64,000 nt of DNA from Elymus sibiricus. Taxonomy: Eukaryota > Streptophyta > Magnoliopsida > Poales > Poaceae. A program made the position numbers and the translations under genes. The notes beneath the pieces are model-generated. The model saw only the letters and a program-made list of their open reading frames with translations, was not told the DNA's origin and searched no databases. Location of the stretch: positions 433,729,379 through 433,793,378 of the forward strand of contig CM077676.1 in assembly GCA_039707655.1 (NCBI GenBank), written 5' to 3'. The first letter of the stretch is position 1; each line of letters opens with the position of its first letter. Positions 57,891 through 64,000 of the stretch are shown one piece after another.

Positions 57891-58534
57891 ATTAAAGCCT
57901 AAGAGGTCCCTGATGGCTCAGAATCAGACTAATCTACACAGGCTGGAATATGAATCACTATGAATAACAGAACATCTCCGGCCAAGACCAGAGGATCTCA
58001 ATCTATTTTCCCTACCGGTTAAAATCTCAAAGAATGGAGTTCGATCTGGAGCGAGAGGAGCGGGCATCTCGGCTGCGGTGAGGAAGTGGAGTCTGGCGGA
58101 GACCTTTCTCCTCTCGTCCCTCGATTGATTTGATCGAGCAGAGCGTTCTTTGCGTTGCAGCTATGGATCGACGGGCACACATCTTTAATAGGCGGATTGA
58201 TTTGGAACTTCCTTTGGAATACCAGCACTACTTTCCAAAAGAAAATATCATAGCTTCCATGTATATTCCGTGGATTGAATTTTTGGAGGGGGACGTGCTC
58301 CTGGTAGAGAGGAAGGAGATCGATGACAGAAGAGAAAGGAGACCAGGTCTGGTGCGGCAAGTGCTCCTGTTTTTTTTAGGGGGAAGGAAGGCCCAGCCCA
58401 ATTACGTATTACCCAATTACGCATAAGAACGCACGGAAAACCAAATATGAAGGAAAATAACTAATAAACGTATGGAGAACTATGAAAGCATCCTCCCTTT
58501 ATTATTATTAGGTATAGATATAGATATGTTACCA

Positions 58535-60188
58535 GGGTCGTGATGGAGCGGCGGAAAAAATCGCCCTGTCCGAAAATTTCGGAACGGCGATTTCGCCACC
58601 GCCGCATCCTGCTGATTCAACCTCCGCCACTGCATCAACTACCGCATCCAGCAGTTGTGTTCCCCGATCCCCTCGTAGGTCTCTCCTCTACGTCGACCGC
58701 CGCCGCAGCGAAGGCCGGGAGATGCGGCCGCATGCACCACTATGCCGTCCAGGAGGACGAACCCTCCCAGCGACGTCCGCCGCCCATGGGATGCCACCGC
58801 CGTCACGAAGACGGCCAAATCGCGGGGCTCCAGTCGTTGCTGTGTGCGGCTCTGCATCTCTCGCCGAAGGGAGCAGCGCTGGAGGTCACGCCGTCCAATG
58901 GGGCCGTGGGATGCCCCGCCGCCAGGACATTGACGGCCAAGTCATAGGGCTCTAGCTCTGGCTATGCGTGGCTCCGCATCTCTGCAGGGAGCATCATTGG
59001 AGGAGGCGCCGTCCAGGAGCTCTCCTTCATCTTCCTTGTTTGCCTTCGTCGCCAGAGGAACTGCATCCGGAGATGTCCTGTGGCGGCCCGAAGGTGGCAG
59101 AGCAGTCGATGGTGCACGCATCCATTTGCATGCCGCCGGACATTACCAACATGGGGCCGCCTTTCTCCGTGCATGGATCGCCAACGCCGAGGCCCAGACT
59201 GCCAAGCTCCATGCCCCCCGTCGACTGGCTCGAGCATAAGGCCGACGACCATGACGGGCTGCTCTCCGCGTTCCTTGTCGACATGAGCGCCAACGGAGAC
59301 GCCCACGAGGAGGAAAAAGATGAAGCCGACGATATAGCTGTGGACACGATGCTCTCTCGTGCTCCAGCTCATCACCATCGGGGACACCCGGGAAGGCTGG
59401 ATCAGTACGCTGAGCCACCACACCGGCGAACGACACCCCATTGCGGCGGCCTTCAATGTCAACGACCCCACCAACGGCGCATACGTCATGCGATAGCGAT
59501 GAGGCGACTGTCTGCAGCAAGTCGGATAGTTCAAACGGAGAATGCCGGGGCAACGGCCCCGGGGACGTGGAGGATACGTCACGTTGTTTCTCGTCGGTTG
59601 TTTGCGGCTAGATCCGCGCCGTGACATGGCTGGCCCCCCGATGATCGTGTTGACGGTCTAAGGTGGGAATTCATCCCACCCGCATGCTAGCGTCACTCTG
59701 GCCTGGTTTGGAGTACTTTCTGACGTGACTTTCAGAGGATCCATCATGAAGATGGTGATTGAAATACCGCTTCATATCCGGGGTGAAAACTCTTGTTTTG
59801 GCCTTTATTGGTCGGACTCGGCAGCGACAAACTTGCGTTGTTATCTTGTTGAAGGTGGTGTCTCCTTGTTGGTGCGATGGCCTTCAATGGTTGGTCGCGG
59901 CAATCGGGATGAAAATCCTTGTCCTGACCGTCTCCGATCGAACGTGGCGACGGTGGCGAGAGGGTGTTTATCCCTTCTTGAAGGTGTTGTTGTGAAAGAA
60001 CTCGACTTAGTCGTAGGTGTTAATTTCATATCTTGTAATGGTTCTGCCATAGTTGCTTATGCTTTGTACTCCTTTTGTTGATGATTTTGGCCTCGTTGTC
60101 TTGTATCAACTTTAATAAAGATGGTTGTGTGCATCATAATGATGCAGAGGATGGGGGTTTCAACCTCCTTTTCAAACAAAAAAAAGTA
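58535..60188 (+). mobile_element. 1.65-kb retroposon R2 with LINE-like tail
   Basis: Flanked by the 11-bp repeat atatgttacca (58524-58534 and 60189-60199). It ends taataaagatgg...gatgcagaggatgggggttt...caaacaaaaaaaag, which I recognise as a plant LINE 3' end. The first 1.1 kb is GC-rich with frames such as 58540-58947 and 58968-59624, and an internal degenerate duplication (about 58789-58900 against 58910-59015). No RT, endonuclease or RNase H is visible. It is either a LINE that lost ORF2 or a chimera of transcript and LINE tail. Confidence 0.65.
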
Positions 60189-60199
60189 ATATGTTACCA

Positions 60200-60268
60200 A
60201 TAGCTGATATCCAAGTGTCGAGAATAAACTGTAGAATACAGGGGGTCCCATTGTCTTCCAGAAAAATA
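60200..60268. other. Short spacer
   Basis: Old sequence into which H2 and R2 inserted; nothing recognisable. Confidence 0.4.
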
Positions 60269-60396
60269 TGTTGGAATTGATCTCAGGTTGTTATTGACCG
60301 AGAGAAAAAGGGGGAGTCTTTTCCCACGATGGTGCTTTGATCGGGGGCACCCAGTACCAACGTCTGGTTTTTGGTCCCTGGCCCATCAGCCCCTCA

Positions 60397-60404
60397 TATA
60401 TAAA
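60397..60404 (+). promoter_or_regulatory. TATA box of Copia-type LTR
   Basis: tatataaa in ctcatatataaagagg, about 100 bp upstream of the duplicated segment. Confidence 0.5.
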
Positions 60405-60496
60405 GAGGAGGTCATATACCTTCACAAATAACAAGTACACATACGGGACAAACCCCTAGTGTCTAACTGCCGATCCTAAAAAGAAGGGCTGAAGGG

Positions 60497-60976
60497 CTAG
60501 AAGACCACTACCACCGCCGGCCACCTCCAGGTCCGTGCCGGCGGCGTCCCTCTACATCGCCCTGCTGCTGCCCTTCCTCCACGGCGATCTCCTCACTGCT
60601 GGAGATGCTAAGGTGGAGCCAAGGGCTATCCTGCTAATGGATCAAGACAATCACGGTTAGTCACCACTATTCTGCTTCAGGGATGTTCTAATCAAGAGAT
60701 CCAGATCCTAGTTATCTTAACTCTAAAGTATAATGTCTAGAAGACCACTACCACCGCCGGCCACCTCCAGGTCCGTGCCGGCGGCGTCCCTCTACATCGC
60801 CCTGCTGCTGCCCTTCCTCCCTGACGATCTCCTCACTGTTGGAGATGCTAAGGTGGAGCCAAGGGCTATCCTGCTAATGGATCAAGACAATCACGGTTAG
60901 TCACCACTATTCTGCTTCAGGGATGTTCTAATCAAGAGATCCAGATCCTAGTTATCTTAACTCTAAAGTTTAATGT
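60497..60976 (+). repeat. 240-bp tandem duplication
   Basis: Copies start ctagaagaccactaccaccg at 60497 and 60737. Differences: ccacgg/ccctga, actgct/actgtt, agtata/agttta. Confidence 0.92.
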
Positions 60977-60982
60977 CTAACA

Positions 60983-60996
60983 TTGGTATCATGAGC
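60983..60996 (+). other. Primer-binding site after the LTR
   Basis: ttggtatcatgagc, a variant of the initiator-tRNA-Met complement. Confidence 0.65.
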
Positions 60997-61332
60997 CCGT
61001 TTGATCTCTGTTTAAGAACCCCAATTAGACTCGGTTTATGTTATTTACTAGAGTCATGGTCTAATCCCTTACGATTTTGAGTAATGTTCATGTATAAATC
61101 GCTTCCGCTTACGGACTAATGATGATGACATCTGGTTAAGTGCTAATTGCCCTGACTAATGTTTGCTAATTATGTAATCGCCGAAATTATATTTTCGCCT
61201 AATATACGATTAGCACTGATTGTGGCCTCGATTCAGAAAAGCATTCGAAAATTTAAGAAAAGATCCCAAGAAAAATTGCAGTTTTTCCCCAAATCCCGAG
61301 CACTAGAAGAAAAGAATAAATCCTCAACGTGT
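60997..61332 (+). other. Leader remnant after PBS, no gene
   Basis: AT-rich; no gag-like frame. Confidence 0.4.
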
Positions 61333-61847
61333 TTAAGGCTCGGGGTGCTTACCCGCTCCAGATTGGAGACGTTGCCGTGCCGCACACACATCATGGACGC
61401 CTACAAGCATGGCCACCACGCCATACGCGTCAACGTCAGTACCTCGTGCTGCCGCGGCACCGTTGAAGTCGTGCCGTCGCCATACGCAGCGGCGGACGAG
61501 GCGCAGGTTTACGGCGCCTGGAGCAGCGCTTGATGGATGACGCTGGGTGCCTCGCGTCGCCGCCGGCGGGCACTTATGGCCGACCTGGCACCAGTGCTCT
61601 CTCCTTCGGCATCCCGCAATAAACGCCGTGTAGCTGCATGGGTGGCCACGCTCGACGGAGCAGCGCGCGGGATCCCTCCGTTGCACGCTACTCCGGCGAG
61701 CGGAGCCGCCGAGCCGCCATGGACACCGGGATCTCGCGCCGTCAAGGACCGCCGCCTCTCTCTCAACGAACGGAAAAATCGGGGGAAGAGGTGCAAATGG
61801 CTAGGGCTAAGGTTGGCGCATATTTTGTTCTGCTCGGGGACGTGCAC
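61333..61847 (-). other. GC-rich exon-like block, unassigned
   Basis: Overlapping minus-strand frames (61847-61509 and 61686-61333), rich in Arg, Ala and Pro. On the minus strand GAGCGG|GTAAGC near 61345 is a good splice donor. No domain is recognised. Confidence 0.25.
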
Positions 61848-62384
61848 GACCGTCCGATCAGATCAGACGGCGGACAGCCGAGCACAGCAGTTCATGGGCC
61901 TTCGAGCGATGAAAGGGGCTGTATTCAGCTATGGGCTACGACCCAGGTTGTGTTGGCCCAGTATAAAGTTTTCTTATTTTAACGAATTTAGCTGCTGGAT
62001 CGTTCCTTTTATGGGTTGCCGTTGGTTTTAGGCCGAAAATAAGTATCAAGTCGTTTTGTTTATTTTCAGTGCATTTGATGTGTTTCAAGTAGACTAAAAA
62101 ATGTGTAAGAGGTAATGTTAATAATGATATTGTTTTTTAATGGGCTGCCGTGGGTTCCTATCGGCCAAATTATGTCTTTTAGGCAATTGGTATTTTTTTT
62201 CGTGCATTTGATTCATGTTGTTCATATTAGTGATAATGTTTATGCACTGTTAATATGTCTTGATTGCCTAAAATTATGCTAAAGATTATGTTTGAATTTT
62301 CTGAATAAAATGGACCGATGAGAAATTTTATTTGGAAAATATTAATGTGGTATAATGTAAATGCCATTTATGGCATTTTTAGTG
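61848..62384. other. Diverged direct repeat, no gene
   Basis: ttttatgggttgccgttggt (about 62009) and ttttaatgggctgccgtggg (about 62134) begin two related segments ending gtgcatttgat. Otherwise AT-rich. Confidence 0.4.
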
Positions 62385-62429
62385 CACTAGTAGAAAACAG
62401 GGCTTTGGTCCTGGCCAGATCAGAGCATT

Positions 62430-62665
62430 AGTCCCGGTCGTGTTACGAACCGGGACTAATGGGAGCATCAGTCCCGGTTCGAGAGGTTAGGACGCCGGCC
62501 GGGCCTCGGCAGGCATCAGTCCCGGTTCGGCTGGGACCTTTAGTCTCGGTTCCAGCCACCAACCGGGACTAAAGGGGTTGCTGCCCTTTAATCCCGGTTG
62601 GTGTCTGGAACCGGGACTAAAGGGTAGGCCATTAGTCCCGGTTTTAGACACAAACCGGGACTAAA
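62430..62665. repeat. CACTA subterminal repeats
   Basis: About ten alternating accgggacta / tagtcccggt units, some degenerate (tagtctcggt, taatcccggt). In En/Spm-type elements such repeats are bound by the element's regulatory protein. Confidence 0.8.
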
Positions 62666-63263
62666 GTTTTGCCTATATATATCCACGCCCCCCTCCCCCC
62701 CATCTCCTCTGTTTTTTGGCCGTGGAAGGGTGGAGGTGTGGGCTACTCTGTTTTTTGCCTATATATGCACATGAGGTGTTCGATGAAATGCCGGAGCCAC
62801 ACTTAAGCTTTCTCCTCTGTTCTTCCTCCAAGCTCGACCTCCAAGCTCCATTTTCCCCAAGATTTGTCTAGGTTTGGCGGTGAACCAACTATCCAAGTGT
62901 TCTAAAAAGGTTAGCAACTTCATCCTTTCATCTCTCACTGCTAGTTTAGCTCATTTCAAATGCTCTAGAAGTAGTGTGGCTTGTGGGTTTTAGTGGAGGA
63001 GTGTATGTGTGAGTTTATTTGATTTAGATGCACAATTTGAGCTCAAAATAACTTCTTAGTTTGCACATGTGTAGGGTGCCGTTCCGTCCCCGTCCCCATC
63101 CTCACTGCCGTCGATCGCCCGCGTCGATCTCGTCGCCGGCACCACCGTGGTCAGCCTCTTGTTCTTATCTTTTTTTTAAAAGAAAAAATTCTTACTTGTA
63201 TGATTTATATAGCTACTTGTATAATTTTCTTACTTGTATTATTGTTTGTTATTATATAGTGCC

Positions 63264-63698
63264 ATGGTTTTGGTATCCGCCCCCGTCGGCTCTCGTCCGG
63301 TCTATGATTCAGATGTGGTATATTATCTTTTATAACTATTTATTTCATTTAGTGTTTATGACAATTATGCCGACCAACTTGACATAGATGTCTTTATCTA
63401 GAAGGTATGTGAACCGGAAATTCCAACCGACCCTCTTGTCGAGAGGTTAAATTTAGTTGAAAAAGAAAACAATTATTTGAAAGAAAAATTGAAAAGAGTT
63501 GAAGAAGAGAAGATGAAATTGGAGTTGCATGTTGCCGATGTCGTCGATCTACACAAGATCCAGATGGATGCAATGCGCTTGAAGATTAGAAAATATGCCA
63601 TTGATAATGAGGTTTGGTATCATTATGCTGTTGGATCAATTGTTAGCTTAGTTGCGATTTTGATCGCATTTGTTGTTGCATTTAAATGTTTTACATAG
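63264..63698 (+). CDS. Two-exon coiled-coil/membrane protein in CACTA element
   Basis: Exon 63264-63317 starts MVLVSAPVGSRP; an 84-bp GT-AG intron follows; exon 63402-63698 is in phase, giving about 116 residues. Middle: VEKENNYLKEKLKRVEEEK with heptad spacing. C-terminus: one hydrophobic segment, YAVGSIVSLVAILIAFVV, then AFKCFT and stop. I remember near-identical sequences in many Triticeae CACTA elements directly upstream of the transposase. Function unknown; the start exon is a prediction. Confidence 0.5.
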
Positions 63699-63925
63699 TT
63701 GTATGTTAGTTTCAATGTATGTTTTAATTAGATGCTCTAGAGAGCTGTATGTTGTTCTATGAGAACTATGTATGAACTTTATGTATTTATTTTTTCAGTA
63801 ATAACATTTGATCACTACTGTACTTTGGTTTTAATGTGATGATAAACTTGTATTAATTTGGTCATTTCTCTATTGATGATGTTCTGTAATGGTTTTTGAT
63901 ATACTTAATTATATAATGCACGCAG

Positions 63926-64000
63926 ATGAACCGGCAATGGATGTACGGTGACCGACGCATCTCCGACTACATTACAGGCCTGCATAATTTTCTCGATGTG
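63926..64000 (+). CDS. TNP2-type CACTA transposase, N-terminus (partial)
   Basis: ATG at 63926 directly follows an acceptor-like gcacgcag. Twenty-five codons (MNRQWMYGDRRISDY...) are visible before the edge. The start resembles the M-R-W-MY-R conserved beginning of plant TNP2-like transposases. The remainder lies outside the window. Confidence 0.75.
   Translation, partial: MNRQWMYGDRRISDYITGLHNFLDV

Larger units (their letters stand above)
55263..58518 (-). mobile_element. Helitron-like element H1 nested in H2
   Basis: The minus-strand 5' end TCTATACCTAATAATAATAA at 58518 is preceded by A. The 3' end has the palindrome CGTTGCAACG and ...TTTTTACCTAA at 55263, followed by T. A second ctcgtgcgttgtaacgg occurs near 55356. 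LINE L1 is inserted inside. No Rep/helicase frame is visible. The minus-strand frame at 58019-58360 (113 codons) is unassigned. Confidence 0.45.
51957..58524 (-). mobile_element. Helitron-like element H2, with nested insertions
   Basis: 3' end on the minus strand: perfect palindrome ACGTGCA-T-TGCACGT (51970-51984), then CTTACTAG at 51957 followed by T. 5' end: A then TCTATA at 58524, interrupted six bases in by H1 and resuming at 55262 with TGTTAAAGAGAAGAAG. The sequence after the start (cccccaa/aactttttatgaaataaacccac, near 55200) is a phrase I remember from Triticeae repeats. No Rep/helicase gene is visible, so it would be non-autonomous. The boundaries are inferred from motifs. Confidence 0.45.
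60269..60982 (+). repeat. Copia-type LTR with tandem duplication
   Basis: Begins tgttggaattgatctc and ends tctaaca, immediately before a primer-binding site. TATA box at 60397-60404. From 60497 to 60976 a 240-bp unit occurs twice in tandem with about five differences. The second LTR is not in the window; no gag or pol follows, so only a remnant is present. The TSD cannot be checked. Confidence 0.65.
62385..64000 (+). mobile_element. CACTA transposon, 5' part (runs off window)
   Basis: Starts cactagtagaaaacagggct. From 62430 to 62665 there are about ten copies of accgggact / agtcccggt in both orientations, followed by a leader, a small two-exon gene and the transposase start. The TIR is different from that of the CACTA fragment ending at 1781, so these are separate families. 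Confidence 0.85.

Noticed and set aside
61387..61860. Host gene in GC-rich block
   Set aside because: Frames overlap on both strands, contain no known domain and lack a convincing multi-exon structure; reported only as an unassigned block.
1..64000. CRISPR arrays, bacterial operons or viral genomes
   Set aside because: No regularly spaced identical repeats with unique spacers; all repeats are explained by LTRs, TIRs, subterminal clusters or tandem duplications, and coding logic is that of plant transposons.

Overview
The window reads as intergenic DNA of a large grass genome, most probably Triticeae (wheat, Aegilops or barley type). The evidence is the kind of sequence present: almost everything recognisable is a transposable element, LTR retrotransposons are nested several layers deep, and the LTR and terminal sequences resemble Angela/BARE-like and SIRE/Maximus-like Copia, Athila-lineage Gypsy (Sabrina/Fatima type), Tat-lineage Gypsy and Triticeae CACTA elements. 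Family names are from memory; superfamily and lineage calls rest on protein motifs. I see no intact host gene, tRNA, rRNA or CRISPR array.

Layout. 1-3642: old debris, namely a 195-bp foldback, the end of a CACTA element with a transposase scrap, a hAT (BED-finger) transposase remnant and a broken anthocyanidin/dihydroflavonol-reductase-like fragment. 3643-3753 and 49375-50195: two halves of one ~0.93-kb retroposon (R1). 3754-49374: a nest of LTR elements that split R1. The outermost is a decayed minus-strand Copia (E; TSD tcctc). Inside E lies a plus-strand, gag-only SIRE/Maximus-like Copia (D). Inside the LTR of D sits a minus-strand Athila-lineage Gypsy (C; TSD tgcct), and inside C a minus-strand Tat-lineage Gypsy (A; TSD gtaac). 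Inside the gag of D sits a second, plus-strand copy of the same Tat family (B; TSD caagg).

LTR-pair differences counted by eye agree with the nesting: E about 4.0%, C about 3.0%, B 2.6% (13 of 492), A 2.0% (10 of 492). The most striking genes are antisense genes at the 3' end of A and B. Each copy has six exons with GT-AG introns at matching positions and conserved phases, opposite in direction to gag-pol.

50207-62384: a mosaic of Helitron-like insertions (one nested almost at the 5' end of another), a 94-bp hAT MITE containing 21 consecutive G, a 5'-truncated LINE with a 13-bp TSD, a 1.65-kb retroposon without visible reverse transcriptase (11-bp TSD), and a Copia LTR with PBS and an internal 240-bp tandem duplication. 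62385-64000: the 5' end of a CACTA element with accgggacta-type subterminal repeats, a two-exon coiled-coil/membrane gene and the first 25 codons of a TNP2-type transposase running off the window.

Functionally, gag, protease, RT-RNase H and integrase of the LTR elements would make particles, copy RNA and insert DNA, but every copy here is disabled by stops, frameshifts, lost catalytic residues or deletions.
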